NCBI GenBank assembly: GCA_002069785.1
Contig: MWCA01000063.1
Coordinates: 1-32,459, forward strand
DNA: 32,459 bases
DNA from: Lentisphaerae bacterium ADurb.Bin242
GTDB taxonomy: Bacteria; Verrucomicrobiota; Lentisphaeria; Victivallales; UBA1829
Reading direction: 5' to 3'
Made by a program: the position numbers and the translations under genes
Part shown: piece after piece, positions 1 to 7,947 of the stretch
Layout of the letters: every line of letters begins with the position of its first letter
Position numbering within the stretch: position 1 is the stretch's first letter
Notes under the pieces: model-generated
The model's input: only the letters and a program-made list of their open reading frames with translations
Told to the model about the DNA's origin: nothing
Databases searched by the model: none

Positions 1-79
1 GTTTCACTCCGCCCGCTTATTCGCCTTCCCTGAATCCCGGCGATCTTCAGGGAAGGCGAATAAGCGGGCGGAGTGAAAC
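1..79. repeat. Perfect 34-bp inverted repeat at the window edge
   Basis: Bases 1-34 are the exact reverse complement of bases 46-79, separated by an 11-base spacer (35-45). The repeat sits inside the reading frame of the minus-strand oxidoreductase. The arm at 46-79 reads as normal protein, whereas the arm at 1-34 replaces what should be the next part of the same gene. A perfect fold-back at an extreme edge that interrupts a conserved gene is typical of an amplification or assembly artefact, but a real hairpin cannot be excluded from this sequence. Confidence 0.9.
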
Positions 80-995
80 GGTCGAGCTTTCCCGCCAGGA
101 TCTGTCCCAGCGCGGTTCCCTGATCCTTGGCCGCGATCCAGAGCCCGGGGATTTTCCCTTCCACCTCCGCGCAGTCTCCGATCGCGTGAATATCCGGGTC
201 CGACGTGCAAAGCCGGTTGTCGGCCACGATCCCGTAATTGACCTTCAATCCGCAGACGGACGCCAGTTCCGTGCGGGGCCGGATTCCGGCGGAAAACAGG
301 AGAAATCCGCATTCCAGAACCGAGCCGTCCGAGAATTTCGCCCGGATGCGTTTTCCCGCCGGAGACACTTCTTCCAGGGAGATTCCCAGATGAAATTCGA
401 TCCCCGTTCCGCCGAGTTTCTCAAGAAGCACCGACGATTGATCTTCCTCCAGCTGCCGGGGAAGAAGACGGTTCATGAATTCGGAGACGGTCACTTTGAG
501 ACCGCGGCAGCACAGCGACCAGGCGGCCTCCAACCCGAGCAGTCCTCCTCCGATGACCAGGGCATTGTCGGTCTGTCCGGCCTTTTCAACGATCCGTCTG
601 GCGTCCTGAAGCGTCCGGAACGTCAGGCTTTCCACTGTTTCAAGCCCCTTGACCGGGGGAACGAAAGCCCGGGCGCCGGTTGCAAAGATGAGGATGTCAT
701 AGGGAAACGGTCCGGCCCCGGACACGAAAACCTGTCTGTTTTGGCGGTCCACCCGTTCCACGGTCACGCCGAAATGAGATTGGAATCCTATTTCCCGGAA
801 CGCGGATTCCCGCGCGAGGAACAATTTTTCTTCCGGAAGGATTCCCGCGACGAACTCCGGCAGGCGCATCCTTGCATACAGACCGCCGGTTTCCTCTTCA
901 AAAATTCTTATTTCCGTGTCCGGCAAATTCTGCTTTACAGTTCTGGCCGCGGTATATCCGGCTTGTCCGGCGCCCAGAACGATCACTTTTCCCAT
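1..995 (-). CDS. FAD/NAD(P)-dependent pyridine nucleotide-disulfide oxidoreductase, 3'-truncated
   Basis: The frame opens with ATG at 993-995, preceded by an AGGGAG-type ribosome binding site, and stays open to the window edge, so the C-terminus is not visible. The N-terminus carries a dinucleotide-binding GAGQAG motif (residues 8-13); a second GGGLLGLE motif lies mid-protein, and a late AIGDC motif contacts FAD in this family. The order matches class-I flavoprotein NAD(P)H oxidoreductases such as rubredoxin-NAD reductase and the N-terminal half of NirB-type reductases. The role would be electron transfer from NAD(P)H to a small redox protein in the cytoplasm; the acceptor cannot be named. 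About 320 residues are credible; the last eleven or so codons are encoded by the fold-back repeat and are probably not genuine. It lies 118 bp downstream of the AraC gene on the same strand but has its own candidate promoter. Confidence 0.8.
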   Translation of the reverse strand, partial: MGKVIVLGAGQAGYTAARTVKQNLPDTEIRIFEEETGGLYARMRLPEFVAGILPEEKLFLARESAFREIGFQSHFGVTVERVDRQNRQVFVSGAGPFPYDILIFATGARAFVPPVKGLETVESLTFRTLQDARRIVEKAGQTDNALVIGGGLLGLEAAWSLCCRGLKVTVSEFMNRLLPRQLEEDQSSVLLEKLGGTGIEFHLGISLEEVSPAGKRIRAKFSDGSVLECGFLLFSAGIRPRTELASVCGLKVNYGIVADNRLCTSDPDIHAIGDCAEVEGKIPGLWIAAKDQGTALGQILAGKLDRFTPPAYSPSLKIAGIQGRRISGRSE

Positions 996-1037
996 GAATG
1001 CTCCCTGTGGTCGCGTACAATCATAATCACTATAGAA

Positions 1038-1065
1038 AATATAGGGCAATTCCGCTGTACATCAA
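1038..1065 (-). promoter_or_regulatory. Candidate sigma70 promoter for the oxidoreductase
   Basis: Read on the minus strand: TTGATG (1060-1065), 16-bp spacer, TATATT (1038-1043), about 43 bases upstream of the start codon at 995. The match is four of six at -35 and five of six at -10. It would allow expression independent of the AraC gene upstream. Confidence 0.45.
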
Positions 1066-1113
1066 GTTCAAATCTCAAAAAAAATCATATATCCCGGAAA
1101 ATTCCGCCTGTTT

Positions 1114-2025
1114 TCAAATGACTTTTCCGGTTGTTTCCGGCTCTCCGTCCCCGCAAGAGGAAGCACCCGCTTTCATGTTATGGCGCAAAGAACGCTCCCT
1201 GAAAATCTTCGGAGAGACACCGACGCGCATCCGGAAGTCGTTTGAAAAATAAAGCTGATTTGCATAACCGCACATCCGGGCGGCTTCTTTTACTCGAATG
1301 TCCTCGTTCTCCAGAAGTATTTTCGCATAGTCGATCCTGAGTTTTTTGAGAAACGCGAGCGGCGTGAACGAGGTATATTTTCGAAAGAGCGCCTCCAGCG
1401 TTTTGGCACTGCATCCGGAAGCGGTGGAAAGTTCGTCTATCGTTATTTTCCTGGAGAGATGCTGTTCCATGAAACGCCTTGCCGCCATCAGCGGGTCCGG
1501 CATTGAAATGTGTCCCTGGAGGGTGTTCAAATCGAGAAGCAGGGAATAGGAGAGAAGCGATATTTCCGCAATGCTTTCCGGGTCGCGAGCCCGCAGAAGC
1601 ATGGATAAGCGGTCGAACAGGACATTGAATTTCGTTCTGTCAAAAGAACGTATGATATACAGAGAATCGAAATGGAACGCTTTCATGATTACTTTGAGGG
1701 CAAGCCCCTGAAGCCCGATGGCGCGTTTGAAACAATAGCCGGACGGTCCGGTTGCAAGTTTCCGGTATCCGAAGGGGATGATCGCGGCATCGTTTCTGGA
1801 AATGAGATATCTTTTTCCGTCGCAGGTAAGATAGGCATCCCCTTCCATTATAACGAGAACCCCGAGAAGCTCGTGTGAATTTTCAACCCAGTATCCGTTT
1901 GTATAATGACTTTCATTTGTAAAGCGGGGCCAAAGCGCGATGATCTCCTCCGCGGCGGGAAGCCATACGGAGCGCTGTTCTTTTATGAAGGGACGGATTT
2001 TTTCGTTATACACGGTATCCGGCAT
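1114..2025 (-). CDS. AraC-family transcriptional regulator
   Basis: A 303-residue protein. The C-terminal ~100 residues form the double helix-turn-helix of AraC/XylS regulators: a first helix set around ITIDELSTASGCSAKTLEAL and a second around VKEAARMCGYANQLYFSNDF, ending in the typical GVSPKIFRE segment. The N-terminal ~190 residues look like a ligand-sensing cupin-like domain (AIIPFGYRKLATG region); the ligand is unknown. The frame is open further upstream to an ATG at 2088, but that codon lies inside the spacer of a near-perfect promoter, so the start at 2025 (MPDTVYNEKI) is chosen. It is divergent from the metallohydrolase / DUF4838 unit and upstream of the oxidoreductase; regulators of this type in similar genomes often control adjacent sugar-use genes, so the plus-strand unit is the most likely target (inference). 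Confidence 0.85.
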   Translation of the reverse strand: MPDTVYNEKIRPFIKEQRSVWLPAAEEIIALWPRFTNESHYTNGYWVENSHELLGVLVIMEGDAYLTCDGKRYLISRNDAAIIPFGYRKLATGPSGYCFKRAIGLQGLALKVIMKAFHFDSLYIIRSFDRTKFNVLFDRLSMLLRARDPESIAEISLLSYSLLLDLNTLQGHISMPDPLMAARRFMEQHLSRKITIDELSTASGCSAKTLEALFRKYTSFTPLAFLKKLRIDYAKILLENEDIRVKEAARMCGYANQLYFSNDFRMRVGVSPKIFRERSLRHNMKAGASSCGDGEPETTGKVI

Positions 2026-2072
2026 AATCGCATGATTTCCCGTATTTATATATTTTTTTCCAAATATTATAT

Positions 2073-2101
2073 AATATACGCATTCCATCCGTTTGTGTCA
2101 A
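2073..2101 (-). promoter_or_regulatory. Strong sigma70-type promoter of the AraC-family gene
   Basis: On the minus strand: consensus TTGACA (2096-2101), exactly 17 bp, then TATATT (2073-2078). Transcription would begin near 2066, leaving a ~40-base leader before the ATG at 2025. The in-frame ATG at 2088 falls between the two boxes and therefore cannot be the start if this promoter is used. Confidence 0.75.
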
Positions 2102-2173
2102 GTGAAAAATAATATATCTTTTAGTCAGTGAAGGAAATAGAATTATATCCGGGATGCCGGGAAAGACAGGGTT

Positions 2174-2243
2174 CCCGAAAAACATCCGAAGCCGTTGAAG
2201 ACGGCCCCGGGGCTCGAATGCCGGGGGGAGACGGCTTTTCGGG
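2174..2243 (+). promoter_or_regulatory. Structured leader upstream of the metallohydrolase gene
   Basis: The segment between a weak promoter candidate (TATATC at 2144-2149) and the ATG at 2263 can fold extensively. CCCGAA (2174-2179) pairs with TTCGGG (2238-2243), AAGCCGT (2189-2195) with ACGGCTT (2231-2237), and CCCCGG (2205-2210) with CCGGGG (2221-2226). GCCGT at 2191-2195 can alternatively pair with ACGGC at 2201-2205, which gives two mutually exclusive folds. No known riboswitch class was recognised. The ribosome binding site (GGAGAGG, 2251-2257) lies just downstream. Confidence 0.45.
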
Positions 2244-2262
2244 GAGCAAAGGAGAGGATGCC

Positions 2263-3120
2263 ATGAAGTTTCTTTTCTGCGGAAGCGGCGCAAGCGAAGG
2301 GATACCGGCGCTCTTCTGTTCGTGTGAAATCTGCGGGAAGGCGCGGTCGCGCGGCGGAAAAGAGATGCGGTCGCGGACGGCATACCAGTTCGGGGAAAGT
2401 GTCAGGATCGACTTCGGACCCGATCTTTTCGGACAACAGAATCGATACGGGCTGCGTCTCGACCGGCTTGAACATCTTTTCATCACCCACTCCCACAAAG
2501 ATCATTTCACTCCGCTCAATTTTATCTACAGAAGACCGCAGTATGTTCCGTTGGAGAAAACACTGTATCTTCATGCGGGAGAAGACATCATCGAACAAAC
2601 GGAAAAAGTCCTGAAGGAAAACGGTTCCGATTTTGCGGAATGTCTCATCACCCCGGTCGAATCCGTCTTCTTCCGTTCTGAGGAAATCGATGCGGAAGGG
2701 GAAAAAATGACGGTGACTCCGTTGCCTTCCGATCATCTTCCCGCCGGAAAGACCCGCATATACGAGATTGCGTACCGGGAGAAACGCGTTCTGGTCGGAA
2801 CGGACTCCGGAATATATCCTAACGAGACATGGAACTATTTCAAGGGAAGGCATTACGATCTTGCCGTGATGGACGCCACGAGCGGCATCCTCGGTCTGCG
2901 GCAGGTTCACATGGGACGGGAATGCCTTGTCGAGACGGTGAAGCGTCTGCGCCAAATGGGCGTCTACGATGATTGCACCCTCGTGATAGCCAATCATTTT
3001 TCACACAACGGAAAGATGAATCATGACGACCTCGAAGCCTATTACGGTCCCCGGAACATTCATGTCGGCTTCGATGGACTCGAAATTGATTTTTCCGGAC
3101 ATGGAAGGCTCGTTTTATGA
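2263..3120 (+). CDS. Metallo-beta-lactamase-fold hydrolase, PhnP-like
   Basis: A 285-residue protein starting at ATG 2263, behind GGAGAGG at 2251-2257; the longer frame from 2128 runs through the structured leader and is unlikely to be translated. The MBL signature HSHKDH lies at residues 76-81, with further metal ligands expected in SDH (PLPSDHLPAG), GTDSG and the NHFSHNG segment. A cysteine cluster near the N-terminus (CSCEIC, residues 19-24) resembles the structural zinc site of PhnP-type phosphodiesterases. The likely activity is phosphodiester hydrolysis, perhaps of a cyclic phosphate, in the cytoplasm (no signal peptide); no phn genes are nearby, so the substrate is open. It is followed after 25 bp by the DUF4838 gene and is probably cotranscribed with it. 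Confidence 0.8.
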   Translation: MKFLFCGSGASEGIPALFCSCEICGKARSRGGKEMRSRTAYQFGESVRIDFGPDLFGQQNRYGLRLDRLEHLFITHSHKDHFTPLNFIYRRPQYVPLEKTLYLHAGEDIIEQTEKVLKENGSDFAECLITPVESVFFRSEEIDAEGEKMTVTPLPSDHLPAGKTRIYEIAYREKRVLVGTDSGIYPNETWNYFKGRHYDLAVMDATSGILGLRQVHMGRECLVETVKRLRQMGVYDDCTLVIANHFSHNGKMNHDDLEAYYGPRNIHVGFDGLEIDFSGHGRLVL

Positions 3121-3145
3121 GTTCAAATAAAGATTGGAGAAAACT

Positions 3146-6097
3146 ATGCTTCTGATGAGAAAAAACGGCATGAGGGCAACGGCTTTATCCGCATGTCTCA
3201 TGGCAATCCTGACGGCGCCTTGGGCTCTGCCGGGAGAGGACCGCGTCATTGCAAAAAAAGGAAGTGTTGTTTCCGCAATCGTCGTTGCGGAAAATGCGCC
3301 GCCCCCGTTGAAGCACGCCGCCGGGGAGCTTGCGTTTTATCTCGGAAAAATCAGCGATTCTCCCGCTCCGGCAATCGTAAACGGGAGTTCCCGCGAACTT
3401 TACAATATTTATCTCCTCACGGCCGGCGAGGCCGTGAAAAAGGGTGTGGTCAATGCGGAAAGGTCTAGTGAGCTGCGGGAGGACGGTTTCATCCTGAAAG
3501 CGGGAAAGGAGGGCTTGTTCATCATCGGCAGGAATCCGCGCGGAGTGCTTTTCGGAGCGTATGAGATCCTGAAGCGTTACGGAGGCATCCGCTGGCTTGT
3601 TCCCGGTGCGGACGGAGAATATTTCACACATCAAAGCGAGATTCGTGTTCCCGACGGTGAGACGCTCTGCAATCCGGCTTTTCCCTACCGCACGGTATTC
3701 CTCGGGCGCTGCAACAACAATTCATTCCTGAAAGATACATGGGACTGGCAAGTTCGCAACAATCTGGCGGTTCATACGCACAGTGTGCGCTTTTCAAAAG
3801 AAGCGTATGATTATCTCGAAAAGCTGGATGCCGTCTGCCGGCAGGGCGGGCACATTTTCACGCCGCTCGTCGTAAGCGTTTACGATAAGGATTTTACTTT
3901 GAAATCGCTTTATGAGAAGCACCCGGAGGCCTTTCCGCTCATCAACGGGAAACGCGTTTTTCTCGATGGACAGAAATACCAGCCGTGCACGACAAATCCC
4001 ATGGTGCTGGAACGCATGCGCCGGAACCTCGTGCAGTATGTGGAAAAACGCGTGAAACCGGGCGACTATGTGATCATCGGGAACAACGACGGAACCTCGT
4101 GGTGTCAGTGTGAAAACTGTCAGAAACTCGATCCTCCGGAAGAAAAGGCGAAGGGGTCTTATGCAACGCGCTACTGGACACTCGTCAACGATCTTGCCCG
4201 TACCGTATGGGAAAAACAGCCCGATGTGAAACTCGGCGGATGGGCCTATCAGAATTTTCACGGCGTGCCGAAAGGGGTGGAACCCGATCAAAGGCTTCTT
4301 GTGATGCTCACCTACAACAACCATTGTTTCCGGCATGCGCTCGAGGACGTGAATTGTCCCGTGAACAGGGAATTCCTGAAACTCTTCCGCGAATGGACTG
4401 CGAAGAAAAATTATCTCACGTCGTGGGAGCAAATGGATTATGCGGCCGGCGACTCCTATATGTTCATCGAAAAGAACTATATCGAAAAGTTGAAAAGCTA
4501 CCGCAAACTCGGCGTGAAAGGTCCCCTCCTCATCGCCCCGCCTCCGGACGGCGTGTACTCGCGGGAAAGGCGCGTTACACGGACGCCCGTCACATGGTAT
4601 GCCATGTGGAACACCCTCTACCTCGCCTCGCGCTTTCTCTGGGATATGGAACGCGACTGCGACGCAGAATTCGAGGAAGCCAATTCTCTCTACTACGGAC
4701 GAGCAGGGGGAGCGATGAAGGAGTATCACCGACTGCTTGAAAAAGCCATGCTCGAAACCCCCTGCTGTCATGGGTGGGGACACAATTCGCCGATCGGCCG
4801 CTGCCTTGAGAAACCCGGTGTCCAGGAAAAAGCGCTCGGACTCCTCGCCAAGGCGGAAAAGGACGCCGCGGAAGACCCGCGGGCGTTGAAACACATTTCA
4901 TTCGACAGAAAATTCTTTACCGAAGTCTGGCTCGCGGAAAGAAAAAATTATCTCGAGGGCTTTCGCGAGATCAAATGCTATTCAAGAAAAGAACCCATCG
5001 CAGTCGACGGCATCGACAAGGAAGAGGACTGGAAAAACGCGGAACGCATATCGAACTTCAAGGTCTTCCGTCAGGGGAAAGTCAGCTCGGACGCTTCTGC
5101 CGGAACACAGACGTTTCTCCGGATCGTCTACGAACCGGAATTCCTCTATTTCTTCCTGGAGGTCCTTGAACCGGAAATGAAGAAGATAAAAGCGGAATAC
5201 AAGGAACACGACTCCAGAATATGGGAGGATAACAGCATTGAAATATTCATCAATCACCCCGATCTGGCAAATAAATACTACCACCTCGTATTCAATCACA
5301 AGGGAGTCCTTTACGATTCATTCTGCAATGCGCTGAACCGCGCGGGCGACCGTACATTCAATTCGGAAGCTGAAATAAAAACGCGGCTTCTGGCGGATCG
5401 CTGGTGCGTGGAAATGAAGATTCCGACCTCCGGGCTCGGCATGAAGTGCTTCGACGGGACAACCTGGAAGATCAACGTCGCCCGTTCCCGTATCCTGACG
5501 GACGGAACGCGGGAACACTCCTCGCTCGCATCGGGAGGCAGTTTCCACAACGTTGATAATTTCCTCCCGCTGGTATTTTCCGGAAGACGAATCATGAAGA
5601 ATGGAAAAGCAGCCGACGACTCCCCCTGGAAAAACGGTTCTTTTGACAATGTGGTCTCCTATCCGGCGTCAAAGATCAAAAATTGGAAGATAAAGGATGG
5701 AAAAGGCCCTCTTTTCTGGAGCCTCAACGGTGACTCGGGTGCATTCAGCATGGGACTGCACCCCGAATCGAAAAATTACTATCTGACTCTTTCGGGAGGC
5801 GCCATTTATCAGTTCTACAACGGCGGTGAACGCGCTTTCAGAATCCGATTCAGGGCTTCGGGAAAAGGTTCTCTGGCTGTCCGGCTTTTCCGCTACCGCC
5901 TTTCGGAAGACGGAAAGCGCACGGGACTTCCATCGATCACTCTTGCGACGATACAAACCGATTCAACAGCATGGAAGGAGTTTTCCTATTCCTATGAGAA
6001 GAGCGTCTCCCGGGAATATTGTGCGCTCGTTTTTCAACATGTCTCGGGTGAAATAAATATCGATGACGTAATCATCACTCCAACCCCTACCCTGTGA
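3146..6097 (+). CDS. Secreted DUF4838 / CBM9-type carbohydrate-active protein
   Basis: A 983-residue protein. ATG 3146 is chosen because GGAG (3135-3138) sits seven bases upstream; the TTG at 3134 overlaps that site. The N-terminus is a signal peptide (positive RKNGMR, hydrophobic ALSACLMAILTAPWAL). Residues ~30-170 resemble the N-terminal domain that precedes barrels of GH20/GH67-type enzymes (HAAGELAFYLGKIS; NPRGVLFGAYEIL), followed by a DUF4838-like barrel with a CENC motif (WCQCENCQKL). From ~620 to ~820 comes a CBM9-like beta-sandwich (AVDGIDKEEDW; EIFINH), and the last ~150 residues look like a second jelly-roll domain. It should act on an extracellular or periplasmic glycan; the substrate is not predictable. 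It lies between the metallohydrolase (25 bp) and the pseudopilin (12 bp). Confidence 0.8.
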   Translation: MLLMRKNGMRATALSACLMAILTAPWALPGEDRVIAKKGSVVSAIVVAENAPPPLKHAAGELAFYLGKISDSPAPAIVNGSSRELYNIYLLTAGEAVKKGVVNAERSSELREDGFILKAGKEGLFIIGRNPRGVLFGAYEILKRYGGIRWLVPGADGEYFTHQSEIRVPDGETLCNPAFPYRTVFLGRCNNNSFLKDTWDWQVRNNLAVHTHSVRFSKEAYDYLEKLDAVCRQGGHIFTPLVVSVYDKDFTLKSLYEKHPEAFPLINGKRVFLDGQKYQPCTTNPMVLERMRRNLVQYVEKRVKPGDYVIIGNNDGTSWCQCENCQKLDPPEEKAKGSYATRYWTLVNDLARTVWEKQPDVKLGGWAYQNFHGVPKGVEPDQRLLVMLTYNNHCFRHALEDVNCPVNREFLKLFREWTAKKNYLTSWEQMDYAAGDSYMFIEKNYIEKLKSYRKLGVKGPLLIAPPPDGVYSRERRVTRTPVTWYAMWNTLYLASRFLWDMERDCDAEFEEANSLYYGRAGGAMKEYHRLLEKAMLETPCCHGWGHNSPIGRCLEKPGVQEKALGLLAKAEKDAAEDPRALKHISFDRKFFTEVWLAERKNYLEGFREIKCYSRKEPIAVDGIDKEEDWKNAERISNFKVFRQGKVSSDASAGTQTFLRIVYEPEFLYFFLEVLEPEMKKIKAEYKEHDSRIWEDNSIEIFINHPDLANKYYHLVFNHKGVLYDSFCNALNRAGDRTFNSEAEIKTRLLADRWCVEMKIPTSGLGMKCFDGTTWKINVARSRILTDGTREHSSLASGGSFHNVDNFLPLVFSGRRIMKNGKAADDSPWKNGSFDNVVSYPASKIKNWKIKDGKGPLFWSLNGDSGAFSMGLHPESKNYYLTLSGGAIYQFYNGGERAFRIRFRASGKGSLAVRLFRYRLSEDGKRTGLPSITLATIQTDSTAWKEFSYSYEKSVSREYCALVFQHVSGEINIDDVIITPTPTL

Positions 6098-6109
6098 AAG
6101 GAACCGAAC

Positions 6110-6925
6110 ATGAAAACTCTGCAAGGTCCTGATGTGTTCCGCCGCCGCTGTGAATGCCTGCACCGTTTACCAACGGAAGCCGCGAATGTCAACATTCCGT
6201 TCCCGGCTTCCGGGAAACGAAAATCGGAATTTACGCTGATCGAACTCCTCCTGGTGATTGCGATCATCGCGATTCTTGCCTCCATACTGCTGCCGGCCCT
6301 TTCCAAGGTGCGGGAGCTGGCATTCGGAGTGAAATGCATGAACAACCAGAAACAGCTGGGCCTTTCTTTGACACTCTACGCGGAGTCATACCGGGATTGG
6401 AGTCTGGGCCGTTCCACTCCTTATTTCTATCAGACGGCCAAACGGGATGCGTGGAGTTATCTTTTTCTGAAAGACAATGTCCTTGCCTCCGCCGTAACTC
6501 CTTTTCCCAATGCAAAAGCGATTCAGACGCAGCTCTTCTGCAATGTTGCGAACGCGAAGGCGCCGTCCAGTCTCAACAATCCCGGCAGCGGATATTACAC
6601 GATCAACAACGAACTCTGCAACGGAAACAATGACAGAAAGATGTACGGGTGGCAATGCGATTCAAGAACCGAAAGCGCATACAGGAGCTTTTTCAAACCC
6701 TATTCGGTGAAACTTCCGCATCGTCTCTATTGGAGCAAATGCTCAAGCAACTATGAGGACAATGTCTACCGATTCTGGCACAGCGGCAGTACACAGCTTC
6801 TTTTTGTGGACATGACGGTCAGGAAGCTGCCCAGACAGGAAGTCGCCCCCTCCAGTGGAAACTATACGACTATATGGACGCATTATCCGGCGAACGGAAG
6901 CCCGCTATTGAGATATTACGAATAA
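6110..6925 (+). CDS. Pseudopilin-like protein with type II secretion / DUF1559-type N-terminus
   Basis: A 271-residue protein, 12 bp after the DUF4838 gene, with AAAGGA upstream of the start. The prepilin-type segment is FTLIELLLVI AIIAILASIL at residues 41-60, with Glu at +5 as in type IV pilins and pseudopilins, followed by a long helix and a globular C-terminal part. Towards the C-terminus, FWHSGSTQLLFVDM corresponds to the HSG...FxDG segment of DUF1559-like proteins common in planctomycetes and lentisphaerotes. Two oddities: the leader is about 40 residues long, and the residue before Phe41 is Glu rather than the usual Gly. It is expected to be membrane-anchored and exposed outside the cytoplasm. 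Pairing with a secreted glycosidase suggests a role in surface display or substrate handling (inference). Confidence 0.8.
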   Translation: MKTLQGPDVFRRRCECLHRLPTEAANVNIPFPASGKRKSEFTLIELLLVIAIIAILASILLPALSKVRELAFGVKCMNNQKQLGLSLTLYAESYRDWSLGRSTPYFYQTAKRDAWSYLFLKDNVLASAVTPFPNAKAIQTQLFCNVANAKAPSSLNNPGSGYYTINNELCNGNNDRKMYGWQCDSRTESAYRSFFKPYSVKLPHRLYWSKCSSNYEDNVYRFWHSGSTQLLFVDMTVRKLPRQEVAPSSGNYTTIWTHYPANGSPLLRYYE

Positions 6926-6927
6926 GG

Positions 6928-6975
6928 TTTTCTATTGTTTGATCACAGGGAATACCTGAATAAAAACAATGAAAA
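6928..6975. other. Long imperfect hairpin directly after the pseudopilin gene
   Basis: Three bases after the stop codon, TTTTC (6928-6932) pairs with GAAAA (6971-6975), ATTGTTT (6934-6940) with AAACAAT (6964-6970) and CAGG (6946-6949) with CCTG (6955-6958). It lacks a U-tract and is AT-rich, so it is more likely a transcript-stabilising or weak terminating structure than a classical terminator. Confidence 0.45.
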
Positions 6976-7326
6976 GAAATAGGGGGACGCGACAGCTCAA
7001 AGGCGTCGAACATCATTCTTTTTCCAGATATTCTCTTCTTGTATTCAAATACAGGCAACTGCGCCATGCCAGCAATCGTTTTTCGTGATTCATAGGTCAT
7101 TTCTCATGCTGTTTGTTTTTCACAAGGATTTGATATACAACGCAAAAAATGCAATCACTAAATCATTGTTTTTGCAATAAAGCATAATTTTTTCCAGGAA
7201 TAAAATTTTTGAATTAAAAATTTATTACTTCTTGATTTTTATGGGAATAAATATAATTTAATGATCAGGGGGATTACAGGAACGGGGACATTCCGTTCCC
7301 GGGTTAAACAAAAAGGAGAAATGATT
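6976..7326. other. Intergenic region with AT-rich tract
   Basis: No convincing gene is seen. From about 7100 the sequence is very AT-rich compared with its surroundings. TATAAT at 7252-7257 is a perfect -10 box, but the nearest TTGATT (7232-7237) is only 14 bases away, so the promoter for the small gene downstream is only a candidate. A short minus-strand frame (6870-7100) overlaps the pseudopilin end and has no ribosome binding site. Confidence 0.4.
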
Positions 7327-7500
7327 ATGCCACTCAAAAAAGGAAGCTCACGGGAAGTGATTTCAGAGAACATCCGCACTGAAATGCGTGAAGGCACACC
7401 GCAGAAACAAGCAATAGCAATTGCTTTGTCGATGGCGGGGAAATCAAACAAGCAGAAGGGCAGCGCCAAAACAAAAAAACCAAAAACGACAAAAAAATAA
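7327..7500 (+). CDS. Small basic protein of the DUF6496-like type
   Basis: A 57-residue protein, start chosen at ATG 7327 (MPLKKGSSREV), eight bases after GGAG at 7315-7318; an ATG at 7321 is only two bases from that site. The conserved core 'MPLKKGSS...IxxNIRTEM...GTPQKQAIAIALSMAGK' is recognisable as a small protein family also found in phages and plasmids, of unknown function. The C-terminus is a lysine-rich tail (KTKKPKTTKK) suggesting nucleic-acid contact. The gene is monocistronic: an AT-rich upstream region on one side and a strong terminator 23 bp after the stop on the other. The family assignment is from memory of the motif and not from a search. Confidence 0.7.
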   Translation: MPLKKGSSREVISENIRTEMREGTPQKQAIAIALSMAGKSNKQKGSAKTKKPKTTKK

Positions 7501-7523
7501 ATCAAAGGCTGATAATAAAAAAG

Positions 7524-7560
7524 TGTGGAACGGCCGAAACTCCGTTCCACATTTTTTTTT
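7524..7560. terminator. Strong, potentially bidirectional intrinsic terminator
   Basis: A perfect 10-bp stem, TGTGGAACGG (7524-7533) with CCGTTCCACA (7542-7551), an 8-base loop, and nine T residues (7552-7560) on the plus strand. On the minus strand the stem is followed by a shorter T-rich stretch, so it could also end minus-strand transcription. It terminates the small basic-protein gene. Confidence 0.9.
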
Positions 7561-7944
7561 GTGAATTTGAAAGGATCGGTTTTCTTCGGGGAGGGATGCC
7601 TGGTACTTCACTTTGATTTCGTTGGCAATGTTGGCGGGCACCTGTTCGTAACGCGCGAAAGCCATTTCCAAGGAGTCCACGTTCTGGTATTTGCCATCGC
7701 AGACGATGACTTTCAGGCGTTCCACGGTATTGCCGTCGAGCGGGCCGACGATCATCGATTCGACACCCCCCTTCGTGTCGGCCACTTCCTGAACTGTTCT
7801 TGAAACACATACAGCCAGCCAGTTATCAACATTCCCGATCCAGAGCGCCCGGCGGATGCATCCTTCGTGAAGATTCTGTTTGAAAATCTCAAAAAAATCT
7901 TTTTTCCCCTTGTCTTTTTCCCGAAGCGGTATTATCTTACAAGT
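7561..7944 (-). pseudogene. Probable relic coding frame of unknown family
   Basis: A minus-strand frame is open from 7944 down through the terminator to a stop at 7444. Its first ~128 codons read like a real protein (for example RRALWIGNVDNWLAV, ADTKGGVESMIVGPLDG and RLKVIVCDGKYQNV), but there is no good start codon with a ribosome binding site upstream (only a GTG at 7783-7785, well inside the protein-like part), and there is no stop before the terminator hairpin, beyond which the frame becomes low-complexity hydrophobic. I do not recognise the family. Truncation at both ends suggests a decayed gene fragment; a genuine gene with an unusual start is the alternative. Confidence 0.35.
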
Positions 7945-7947
7945 TTA

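Noticed and set aside
2026..2088. Longer N-terminus for the AraC-family protein starting at 2088
   Set aside because: That ATG lies between the -35 and -10 boxes of the promoter, so it would not be in the transcript.
6870..7100. A 76-codon minus-strand frame after the pseudopilin
   Set aside because: No ribosome binding site, overlaps the pseudopilin end and the hairpin, and no recognisable family.
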